Assembly (NCBI GenBank): GCA_001630475.1
Contig: KV419394.1
Span: 744,001 to 808,000 of the forward strand
DNA: 64,000 bases
Source of the DNA: Sistotremastrum niveocremeum HHB9708
Lineage: Eukaryota; Basidiomycota; Agaricomycetes; Sistotremastrales; Sistotremastraceae
Direction: 5' to 3'
Under the pieces are notes generated by a model that was not told where the DNA came from, ran no database searches, and saw nothing but the letters and a program-made list of their open reading frames with translations. Of the stretch, positions 11,297-21,257 are shown in pieces; the stretch's first letter is position 1; each line of letters begins with the position of its first letter. A program made the translations under genes and the position numbers.

Positions 11297-14200
11297 TTAA
11301 GGAAACGTACCCACGTTCTGCGGGTTCTGCTGTTGATACATTTGATAATATGCTTGATAGAGGTGAGGCGGCAGAAGACCGGGCCCGATGGCGTAACCCT
11401 GCGGGGCCATGCCCAGCATGTTTCCAGCCTGTTGAGCAAGACTCGGGGACTGTGGGCCATATGGTACAGATTGAATGGGAGATGAGTTCATTACTGCAGG
11501 AGCGTTTGCCCCGCGAAGAGTAGACCTCGGGCCGGCGAGAGGGCTCATGTCGGGTGAGCGAAGTGCGAAAGGGTTGAAAGGATCCGATGTGGGAGAGAAG
11601 CTGGCATTGGGACCCATTCGATCCCTACCAGGATTTTCGGGGTTGTGAAGACCATAATTAGGATTAACTTGGAGCTGTTGTGACTGGCCTGGCTGTATCG
11701 GGGAAATACCGCCTTGAGGAGATCCGTTTGCCGCCTGCAGTCTCAATGCTGCCATCATAGATGCCATGGCAGGATCTCCGGCTCCATAACCGGCCGGTGG
11801 TTGAGGTCCAGCGAAGTTTGACCCGTTCTGTTGAATATCAGAGAACGAACCGTACGGCGCGTTATTATTAAAGCCTTGCTGTTGAGCATTCGGTATAGGG
11901 AGACCAACTTCCTCGACCAATCGACGATAAGCTTGGGTACTAGGTCCCTTCAGTTCAATAAGAACTCGCTTGGTCGCGGCGATACATTCTTGTTTCTGAG
12001 GTGGTTCAAGGAAGGGGCTCGTCAAAACCTTGTGTACTACAGTTACGCCGTTCACTTGATCGGTTAGGACGTCTGTCAGAACGCTGTCATTGGGAGAACT
12101 GAAGAGGCCCTGTATGACCTGTGTTGACGCTTCGGGTTCTACTTTTTGATTGACCAAGCGAAGGACAGTGAGCGACGCAAGCTTGTGGGTGCATAAATGA
12201 GATAGATGAGGAGTGAAGCGTGGCGCAAGCAACTTGTATCTGGAAGGGAAATTCGACGTATCGAGAAGCCAGGTCAAAAGGAGTGCGCCGTTCGGATTAG
12301 TGGCCAACGGAATGGAATTCAGAATGACCGCGGTAGCCAAACGTCGCTGTGGATACTTTAGCTAACTATTCACCGAGATACGCAGAAAAAGAGTCACCTG
12401 TTGATTGAGCGTGACATGAGGGCTCTCCAAACACGCTCTCATACTGCGCGCGCCGAACCGGCCTTGAGCGACTTCCCAGAGACGGTCCACAAGAGCATCG
12501 AAGATGAAATCATTGTCCGGCGCTCCGAATCTCAAGCAGCATCTAGACGAACGAGTGAGTATGAGAAAGAACACATGAAAGTCTGTCATAAACTGACTGA
12601 ACAACATAATTTCCGAACTGGTCCAAAAGGAGGGGAGGTGTATATGGCCTCAAATTTTGTGCGATCAACGCAATCTCTTGCGGAGTGCTAACACACTCAA
12701 TGATCTTTTGGGCAGCCCATGTGCCGTTTTTATGGATTCCGATCATGGCGAGGTGAGGTGCAATGCGTTCCAGCATGGCCATTCTAGGTCCTGGTGAACA
12801 CTTCTCAAAAAGTTTTTGAACAACCTGCAGTTCAATGATGTGACGTTTAAAATTGGTTGCTGCAAAGACTGGACGCACGGTGTTCCCGAGCCAATCAGAG
12901 GCCAGATCGACTATTTCACCATCCAAGAAATCATTCGCGACCTCGTCTGTTTCCTCAGTAGTCATAGATCCTGAATCGACACGTTTGCGGAGTTCACGGA
13001 GCTTGGAAGCATCATAGCGTCGGTTGTTCGGCCGCTCAGTCACCAGAGGAATGGTTGTGTAATACATTGTTGGAGGTCGGAAATCTATCAAAGATTTAGC
13101 TGCTGAGACATGTCTTCTAGCGAAGTGAACGCGTACCAGCCAATGCCTGGATTTCGGGCTCGCAATCAGGACTACCGCCACTCAATTCTCTCATAATCAT
13201 TTGTTGTTCGGTGATGGAAGATGGGCTGTACGTTTCCGTGACTCTTTGAACTGCACCAGACCCAATCATGCTCAAGAGTAAATTGGAACGATAATTCTCC
13301 ACAGAACCGCTGAGAATCTGTTGATCCGCCGCCATTACGGAGGCACCTTTCACAGCACGCAATGCATGGATGCTTGCTCCGACGCTGAGGTCTGCGATGC
13401 CTTGAACTCCAGCGTTGGCGGCTTCTTCGGGATTGGTGCCATCCGGCACGCCATTCTTGACTGGCACGCGAGCAAACCCAATACGAATGGCTCCGACGTC
13501 GCTACCAAGCACATCACGTCCATTCAAAGCCTTGCGCGCACGAACAGCATCGTCGAGACGTTCGAAATTAACTTTTGGCCATCAGCATCAAAGCCGCGAG
13601 AACAAAAAATGATACTTACTGAACCCGCAATTCTTGTGAGTCAAAACTCTAGCAGACTCAATTGGGCCGAAAGGACTGAATACGCTGAGAATGGTTGCAG
13701 GAGTAGTAGTGGATGGAATTGATCCAATCCACAGTGCTCGAGTAGGACTGGTCTGCAATTGATCCATGCCACCAGGTTGATTGCTTGTCTGACTAGCAGT
13801 CTTCAAGTGGAGCGTGTTTGCAGCAGCCGTGCCAGTCGGAGGAGTTGAGGTGGGCCCGGTTTTGGCAGGGGCGACTGGGGCACTGTCAGCCTTGCCAAAG
13901 CCGACACGAACCGCCTGCTGGTTAGGCATGCCAATCATGCCACCAAGTCTGGTTAGTACGTCTTCCTTGGCTCTGACTGCGTCACCTTGATCGACGAAGT
14001 TGACAAAGCCACATTCCTGGAACGAGATCAGTAGATGTTCGATGACATGATAATCTCGAATATACCTTTTCGGGGAGCAATCGCAAGCTTTCGATGGCAC
14101 CGTAGCGAGCGAACACGCGAATTAGATCTTCGCTTGTGAAAGTCGGGTCAAGATTGCCGATCCATAGTGAACGAGATGGTGTCTGAAGCTGAGTAGGATT

Positions 14201-15630
14201 TTCAGCCTTTGGTGACACCGCACGAGAGTTATTGGTGGGAGGAGTGAGATAGATTGATGAAGTACTGCGTGAAGCAGTCACGTCGCCGCCCGAAGGGAAA
14301 CGAACGACGGCCGGAGCTACTCTATTAAGATTAGTTGTAGACTTGTTGGCATCCCTGAGAATCGAGGTAGGGACGGCAGATCCATTGTATACAATATTAG
14401 CCGCAGGGCCCAGGTCCGATTCGAAGTCATCCGGATCGAGATCGTTGACGATACTGCGACGAAGGGAGCGTGAAGGGTCATCGAGGACACCAACTGATAT
14501 GGCGCGAGAACGACCGCCCAACCCGCCAGCGTTCGGGTTCAAATGTTGACTGGGCTTGAAGCCCTTTGCAATAGACGAAGATGCATAAGTATCCCTGTCA
14601 AAACGCACGCCATCGTAGGAATCAACTCGAGGCCTAATGTAGTTGGAAGAAGGAGGATCGAAATCATCAAACAAGCCGGAATCTTCATCGTGAGCATTCA
14701 AGCCACTCGACAAGCTTCCACTCAAATGGAAGGGGTGGGAAACTGTGTTTGCACGAGAACGGGCGGTGGCAAGGCTGCCCGCAATGGCAGCCTGCTGCTG
14801 AGCACGAAGTTCTGTAACGGTGGCTGGTTGCGGGGCCTGACGATTGTCATCCAGGCCCAGATATCCAAGGGTCGGAACGTCAAAGTCGTCGGTCGGGGCA
14901 GACTCAGAGGTGACGGAACGTAATTCGTCTACGGCAGGAAAACTGCCACCGCGAGAGTTGCTCAGCCAGTTGGACGACGAAAAGAGACCGAATCCAAAAG
15001 GACTGTTCGAAGTTGGACCGCCCGGGAGCATGGTGAGGGATCCTGATCTGTTGCGGACGTTGCGCTCAGTGGCAGCGGAGGTGGCCTGGGAAGAGGCGAT
15101 GGATGCGGAGTGCTTCAAATTCGGACGCTGTGGAGCAGCGCTGGACAATGAAAGGCCAGATAATTGAGAACTCAGATTAGTAGCAGACTGGCTGAAAGGA
15201 TCCGTTGCATATTCTTTAGGAGTAGAGTTTGTAGTGGCTGCCCCTTGAATGGACAAAGGCCCAAATCGTTGAGCAGCGGCAAGCCCAACGTTGGAAGGCA
15301 AGGTTCCAGCCCTTGCTCTCCTGAAGCTGGATGGATAGTTGGTAGGGGGAAGAGAGTCCACCGTCGATGTGGGAGTGATCTCTGCGCTTCCCGGGCTCTC
15401 GACTGGGGCCACTGCTCGCAGCGCAGGAGGGCGGTAGCGGGCGCCACTCATGAGATCGTCCGTCTGGAGTTCTCTGGCCCTGGATGGGTGCTGTTAGAGA
15501 CGTGAAAAAGTAGTGAGCGGGAGCTTACGCACCTTTTTGCAAAGAGCGACGAGGGTGCGGGTGGGGGAGTCTTTCCGGATGCGTTTCTGGGGAACTGACC
15601 TGGGGGATCATTTGGGGCAGAAAGAGACAT
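11297..15630 (-). CDS. Jsn1/Puf2-type RNA-binding protein (two RRMs + Pumilio repeats)
   Basis: Starts MSLSAPNDPPGQFPRNA at 15630. A first intron (gtgcgt..ccag, about 15480-15535) joins to ARELQTDDLMSGARYRPPALR. A long Ser/Pro/Asn-rich region follows, then RRM1 (SLWIGNLDPTFTSEDLIRVFARYG..CGFVNFVD) and RRM2 (ALWIGSIPSTTTPATILSVFSPFG), each interrupted by an intron. Then come Pumilio repeats around 13000-12100 (VVQKLFEKCSPGPRMAMLERIAPHL, GTWAAQKIIECVSTP, LLLDQFGNYVVQ). The tail is Gln/Pro/Gly-rich and ends YQMYQQQNPQNVGTFP. RRM plus PUF on one chain is the architecture of fungal Jsn1/Puf2, which bind 3' UTRs of mRNAs for membrane and mitochondrial proteins; a similar role here is inferred. About 1,250 residues; no breaks noticed. 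Confidence 0.9.
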
Positions 15631-16204
15631 GATAAAATAGGATTAGGGATTATTTGAGTCGAGTTGTAGCGATGTGAAGGTGGCGACGACGGAGCGGTAC
15701 AAGGAGAGCTCTGAAAAGACTATGGGGAAAAGATGATAGGATACCGTGTCCAATTGAGCCGTACAAGGTCGTGAAGGAATTCGCTGAGCGAGAATGAACG
15801 ATGTCCAGCGCGCAGTGAAGGGCTGATGCTGATTCCTTAGGGTCGTATACGTTCTACAAGGAGGAAGTCGAAACTAGCCAAACGTTAATCTTGAAGGTGC
15901 GACTAATCGAAACTACCGACGACTACACTTGCTTTCGTGCTCCGACAACACTACACTGCTTCAATTACGATTTTCTATTATTTGCTCTTTTCCAATATAT
16001 TCGCCCCTTTTCTGTCTGACGCCATCCCGCAGAGCTGATTCACTCGACGCTGCCGTCGTCCGAGGTTCCGAGCAGTGTGCGGGTCACAAGGACGGCACGC
16101 CCGGTCGTTCGTCAGGGTCGCCCTGTGAAGTTGCACGTTCACGTTGCCGGAGTGCTTGCCTAGTCCACACGCCCTATCCCCACAGATGCTCGTTCTCGGC
16201 CCCT
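15631..16204. other. Intergenic 574 bp (promoter of the Puf gene)
   Basis: Upstream of the Puf start and downstream of the 16.2-kb gene, both on the minus strand. It is mostly promoter/5' UTR-like. A GC-rich plus-strand stretch (about 16030-16150) reads openly with many Val/Arg codons (RVTRTARPVVRQGRPVKLHV) but has no ATG in frame and is followed by a stop; I do not call it a gene. Confidence 0.4.
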
Positions 16205-16933
16205 TCACGCGGAGGCCACTGCTGAAATAGGCGGCTCCCTCCATATCGCCTGCCAAAACGTCTCCGTTATAATCGAGCTCCAACGGACTGCATCGCTTAC
16301 CTTCATCAAAATTCGATCATCCCCATCTTTTCCCACCAGCCGAATAGTTTGGTTTTCTGAAACGCTTGGGGTATTCACGTATACAGATAATCGCTCGAGG
16401 ACATCTGCATCCATTGAATATCGTTCCGCCAGGGCCAGAAGCTCTGCATGCGAAGTGACGCTTTTTCGTTCATTCAGCAACTCTGCCAAGACTCTGGCTT
16501 GTAGTCGATTTCGTATTGGGACTCCAGAAACGGCTTCTTGTTCCGATTCTTTTCGTGTTAGAAAGGAACGCGTTCGTTGTTCCGACTGTGGCGCCTGTCA
16601 AGGACTGTATGCTATGAGAAGTTCGCGAAGAGGACAAACCGGTCGCGTCGAGAGCTCTTTAGGTGGCACATACACCGCACCCAATCTGCTGAGGTTTGAG
16701 AGGAGATGTGGGTCTTTAGAATCGTTCATTATGTCTGCTTGTAATGAGTACGTTTTCAACTGTCTTGCAGCCTGAATATTACCTTCATTCTTCGTCTCAC
16801 TTGCTTGAGGGATTGGACGGCGTGCTGTTGGGTGCACATTGTTGAAATCTTCTTTCCGTGCACCAGCCCAGCTGGGACGATTCGAAGGCGACTTTGGAAG
16901 TTGTAGCTTGGCTTTCGAGGACGAGCTGCCCAT
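16205..16933 (-). CDS. Unrecognised conserved-looking small protein, possibly mitochondrial
   Basis: I do not recognise the family. Three exons are likely. The first starts MGSSSSKAKLQLPKSPSNRP at 16933 and includes DPHLLSNLSRLGAVYVPPKEL. A 40-50-nt intron (gtttgt..gacag near 16565-16610) leads to a charged helical segment (SEQRTRSFLTRKESEQEA, RNRLQARVLAELLNERK, HAELLALAERYSMDADVLERLSVYVNTP). A last 51-nt intron, which happens to be open in frame, precedes the C-terminus AIWREPPISAVASA. The helical ELLALAERY..LERLSVYVNTP block plus a short WxEP-like tail looks like a folded, conserved domain. An alternative start at 16966 (MATPTSFDAWLWAARPRK, another frame) resembles a mitochondrial presequence and could be joined by an extra intron. 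About 200 aa. Confidence 0.6.
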
Positions 16934-17109
16934 AACCAAGCGTCGAATGACGTCGGAGTTGCCATGTTGAGCCTGTAAAACGCCGGCCCGGGGTCCCTCC
17001 TGCTTCTCATGAGCCTCTCTCTCAGCTTGAAGCAGATCCACGCAGCCAACTAACGGCACACTGGGCTAGACTTGGGCTTCTAACAGGCTTCTGCTGACAA
17101 TCTACACTG
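16934..17109. promoter_or_regulatory. Divergent promoter between the 16.2-kb gene and the S33 hydrolase
   Basis: About 176 bp between opposing starts. No clear TATA box was seen. The boundary on the left depends on which ATG the minus-strand gene uses. Confidence 0.4.
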
Positions 17110-19627
17110 ATGGCCAAAGATACGACATCAAGTTTTGAGCCTGTGCTATTGGAATCAGCCCTGGATGAGCGCCTTTCCGAACGCCAGGCACGAACTCATC
17201 TGCCTTCGTGGCTTTGGGCGGTGCTATGGATCTGCTCAGTGTATCTAGCCAAGTCAGTCGAGCTTCCTAACCTGTCAGGAATTTTCTCGAAATCTGTCCT
17301 TGATTCGGTGAGTCGTCCGACACAAATTCGGAAGTAAATCATATAGAACTCTCTCAAAGCCAGAGATTTCCCGACGAACAAGAGCCTCTGCCCCAAATGA
17401 TATCATTCCATGGGCAGCGTGTCCGGATCTCACTGAATATGATTGTGCCTATCTGTCTGTGCCTCTTGACGTGATTAATTCCATCATTTTATCTTGCGGC
17501 TCCATCTGAATCGTGTCGACAGTACACCAATCCCAAGCCCAATGAGACTGTTTCTATCGCCTTGCGTCGGCTCCCATCTACCGCCCCGCTCTCAGAACGG
17601 TTGGGACCTCTCCTCCTCAATCCAGGTGGTCCTGGAGGATCGGGATCGCAGTATGTGGTCAGACGAGGAAAAGAAATTAGTGTCATATTGGAAGGTAAGC
17701 TCGTCGGCCGTTGTGCTCCACTTATTCTATATGTTTCTTATTGTACATCTTAGGAAAATATGATTTGATTTCTTGGGATCCACGAGGGGCGAGTACGGTG
17801 CCGCGAAATTCGTTGCGTGCCTGACCTCTTGCAAAGATCAATATGACCACGCCTTCCATTGACTGTTTCGCATCTGAAGGAGACTCCATGCGTATTGACA
17901 GTAAGCCGTGTGCGCCTTCTTCGAATATATACAGCTGATCTCTCCGTCAGGCTTGGAAGCTTTGATCCCTTATCCTTTTGAATCCAATTATTCTACGGAC
18001 TCGATAAAATTGCTTGATGCGCATTATGCAGTCTGGGGTCAAGCTTGTGCTACGCACGGAAATCAAAACATGTTGCGTGCGGTCAGTACTGCGTTTGTCG
18101 CACGCGACATGAAATCGATTATGGAGGCATTGGGGCAAGAGAAATTGAACTTTTGGGGGTATGATTTTCGCCAGACGAGCTCTGACCAACCTGACGACGC
18201 AATCCCACAGATTCTCATACGGCACATATTTAGGTATATATCCATTTAGAGAAAATTGTTAAGCTACTAAGATGAAGTGCAGGTGCCACTTTTGCTGCTA
18301 TGTTCCCTGATTTGATCAACCGGTTTGTCCTTGATGGAGTCTGCGACGCTGAAACATATTCTCGCGACCTCCTGGAATATGCTAAGACTCGTTTACGAAA
18401 CAACAAGCAGGTATATGACCCTGAACTACTGGCTGGGCTCTTATGATTAAATGGCATTTACGTCCCAGGTTTATGAAGGCTTCTTGTCATCGTGCACTAA
18501 GGCTGGACCTTCGCGTTGCGCATTGGCTAAAAATTCCACAGATCCGTCCGATCAGATAACAGATCTCATCAAGACGCTCCAACGCTCCCCAATGCCAATC
18601 CCGAGGTCCAACAGCGGACCGGGAGTTCTCAGAGCCTCTGATGTCATCTCTGCTATCTATAGCAAATTCTACGCACCGTCTTCGTGGCCTTCTCTTGCCT
18701 CGGCCCTCTATGAAGCTTCGCAGAGCAATGGTACCGCTATTTTTGAGATGACTCATCCATCATCTTCAAGTGCGGATTATACGCCCAGAGCAACAGATGA
18801 TAATCTATTTCATAGAACTTTACTTCCAAGTAGCACTTCGGTGATTAACCACGCGATAGCGTGTGGTCATGCACCCCCCGTGAGCGCGAGTGGTGTCAGT
18901 GCAGAGGATTTGAAGCCTTGGATATCGGATCTTAACGATCTCAGTATCGCCGGAGAGGCCACCATGGATGGCATGTAGGAAGATTCTCTGCTCTGCGTGA
19001 GATCTCACTGATATTTCGATCAGGGCTGCATGCAGACATTGGACCATAGAGCCGTATGAAGCCTATCGAGGTCCATGGTCTGTAGAAGATGGGCTTAACA
19101 CGACCAGGCATGTGATCGTGATTCGCTATAGTCCGATGTTATACTAAATCAAATGATGTTTAGTTTCCCTATACTTTTCATCGGGTTCGTCGCATGCTTT
19201 TGCCGGGACCAAATTATCTGACTAGTCAAATCAGAAATACTGCAGACCCTGCAACACCGTTACCGTCTGCAGAAAAAATGACCAAAGGTTTTGGGCCTGA
19301 TTCTGCTAGACTATTAATCCAAGATGGATATGGGCATTGTTCATTGGCCATGCCTAGCATATGCACGGCGAAAACTGTTCGGTCGTATTTCCTGGACGGA
19401 GCACTGCCAGACTCAGGAACACATTGCGATGTTGAGGATGGAGTAAGATATACGCATTTCCCATAACATCCAGTGCTGACCTGTACCTGCAGTTCTTATT
19501 TCCTGAAGATAATTACGGGACAACGATGAACACAGTCCCGCCAGGAGACAAAGCTCTCGCAGAAGCACTGATGCGCCTCAGCGAGGAACCGACTTCAATC
19601 AGTTCTGGAATGTCCATGCTAGCATAG
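17110..19627 (+). CDS. Membrane-anchored alpha/beta hydrolase, peptidase S33 / TAP-like
   Basis: Starts MAKDTTSSFEPVLLESALDE; a hydrophobic stretch (LWAVLWICSVYLA, about residues 37-50) suggests a type II membrane anchor. After several short introns the hydrolase fold reads LLLNPGGPGGSGSQ (oxyanion loop), DLISWDPRG, and across introns near 18160-18290 NFWG-FSYGTYLG-ATFAAMFPDLINRFVLDGV, giving the nucleophile motif G-F-S-Y-G. The C-terminal TAP-like domain shows NTADPATPLPSAEKMTKGF and LLIQDGYGHCSLAMPSIC, with the catalytic His in GYGHCS. It ends at TAG 19625-19627. Relatives are fungal tripeptidyl or prolyl aminopeptidase-like enzymes, usually secreted or vesicular; the substrate is unknown. 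It looks intact, with about ten exons; not every junction was resolved. Confidence 0.85.
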
Positions 19628-20289
19628 CATCTGGCACACTTTAGAAATTTCGACGAATGATTGAGGAATGAGCTAATTGCACATTGCGACCTTCTCAACG
19701 GACCTGCGGACTCGGAGAATATTGCCAGCCAACTGGTGCCGGCAGTACAGAACAACTCTGAACACCCGACAATCATTATACAGAGACGCTCCAATAGTTA
19801 TATAAGCTTTGATTCAAGGCTCACGCAGTATATCGTCATATAAATAGAGGCAGAATAGTAGTTGGTTGGATTAGACTCATTAGAGTGGCCACCCGGAAGC
19901 AGTAGTGGAACTAGAGCCGCGGAGTCGCGGATTAGACCATGTGCAATTCAGGAGTGAGTACGATGTGGAGTAAGGGTTAGAACAGTTCGATATTGTACAC
20001 TACATAGTACACTATACACTACAATACATACAGTTGTTCTTGTTATGAGAGAAGGCGAGTGTTAAATGTGGAAGGAAGCCAATTTTTCGTCTCGATGCAA
20101 TGGATTACGACAATTGTTCGGCACCTCTATCCACCATGAGGTGAATCCACACATTTCACGCTGTGGTTCGGAGTTGGTTGTAAAGGTGAGGTGCGATGTT
20201 GATGTGTCCCCAATGAACCGCATGAGATTGCCGCACGTAGGATTGCATGTTTTGTGAGGAGTGGGCTAAACATCGCATCAGTCGACGGT
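19628..20289. other. Intergenic 662 bp between convergent genes
   Basis: No gene seen. It includes an AT-rich patch at about 19995-20035 with repeated TACACTA/ATACA units (simple-sequence-like). It marks the left side of the transposon-bearing island. Confidence 0.4.
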
Positions 20290-21006
20290 TTATCGCAGAG
20301 CGTAAATGAGACTTGCTTGGGGAGATATCGTTGTAAAGCCGCGTTGGCGAAATCGATTTTCGATGTCTGGCAGATTGGTAGGAAACAATTGGTTTTGCAA
20401 CAGTGTTAGACGATGATTAGTGAGAGCGGGGTACAATGATACCGCAGAGTCAGCGGTCAAATAGTTCATGGAGGCTGTGGCGTCGCAGTCAAACAACATA
20501 TATATTGGATTTGTGTCTGATGTGACCAACACGTCGATAAGCGTGTTCGTGTCATCACATTTTTCGAAGCGAAGTCGATGGTGTATGACATCCGTGGATA
20601 CTGTGGGGGGGACGAATTCTTCGATGGACTTTAAGTAAGGTCCATAAGAGGAAAGGAAGCCGTTCGCAAGTAGGAAGTCTTGCACAGGCTTGGCGGCGGC
20701 ATGTGAACAGAGAAGGTTTAAATTTTTTGGCTTCCAGGCGACAGGCGAAAGCCAAATAGATAACGCAGTGGAACCGCTTATGAGAACATTGTGTGTTCGC
20801 ATCAAAGTTCGAAAATTGTCCGGAGTGTCGAAGTAGTGCGAGAGGTGTCTCCTATAATTGATGAGACCACCTTGCGCAATGGCAGGACTGAGGGACGCTT
20901 TGTAACGCCTTATGATGAGGAGGAGTGGAATTGGAAGGTGGGAGAAGATTAAAGCTTGGATGTCGAGAAAGCCGGATTGGAAAATTAGCTGTGAAGGAGA
21001 CATCAT
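20290..21006 (-). CDS. Agaricomycete-type orphan protein, possible nucleotidyltransferase-like fold
   Basis: Single exon of 238 aa from ATG 21006 (MMSPSQLIFQSGFLD; a second ATG follows directly). The N-terminus resembles an F-box-like leucine-rich segment (FLDIQALIFSHLPIPLLL). Then HNVLISGSTALSIWLSPVAWKPKNLNLLC has the I-S-G-S-x-A-L pattern followed by a W-x-P-x-x-L-x-L block. From memory, this occurs in large expanded families of mushroom proteins and resembles the GS motif plus metal-binding strand of nucleotidyltransferases, but the expected D-x-D is N-L-N here. If that reading is right, the protein is probably catalytically dead. It ends FTTISPQASLIYALR. Function unknown. Confidence 0.6.
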   Translation of the reverse strand: MMSPSQLIFQSGFLDIQALIFSHLPIPLLLIIRRYKASLSPAIAQGGLINYRRHLSHYFDTPDNFRTLMRTHNVLISGSTALSIWLSPVAWKPKNLNLLCSHAAAKPVQDFLLANGFLSSYGPYLKSIEEFVPPTVSTDVIHHRLRFEKCDDTNTLIDVLVTSDTNPIYMLFDCDATASMNYLTADSAVSLYPALTNHRLTLLQNQLFPTNLPDIENRFRQRGFTTISPQASLIYALR

Positions 21007-21116
21007 AGATCGAGCAAAGGACAATGTCTCAGTTGTCTCACATTTATAAGGCGAGTTAAGGCATGACGTAGGTTACAAAATTGTATGGTATTGGTCAAAG
21101 TTAGGATCCAGTATTC

Positions 21117-21164
21117 ATCGAAATACAAGTACAGTTAAGCATCGGAATACAAGTACAGTTAAGC
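21117..21164. repeat. Short tandem duplication (2 x 24 bp)
   Basis: Two adjacent 24-bp copies, 21117-21140 and 21141-21164, sharing AATACAAGTACAGTTAAGC and differing at one base. They lie upstream of the orphan gene and downstream of the hAT-bearing gene. Confidence 0.85.
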
Positions 21165-21257
21165 CAACAAGAGGGAGATTCAATGTTTCAACTACCATCA
21201 AGCCTGGTTTCGTGATTTCTTGGAAGCTGGAACGTGTTGGAATCAGTGACGTGGGTA

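Noticed and set aside
18150-18250. S33 hydrolase thought to lack its nucleophile elbow
   Set aside because: The open frame there runs through two introns; splicing restores FWGFSYGTYLG.
19980-20040. TACACTA-rich patch as a telomeric or centromeric repeat
   Set aside because: Too short and irregular; simple AT-rich sequence.
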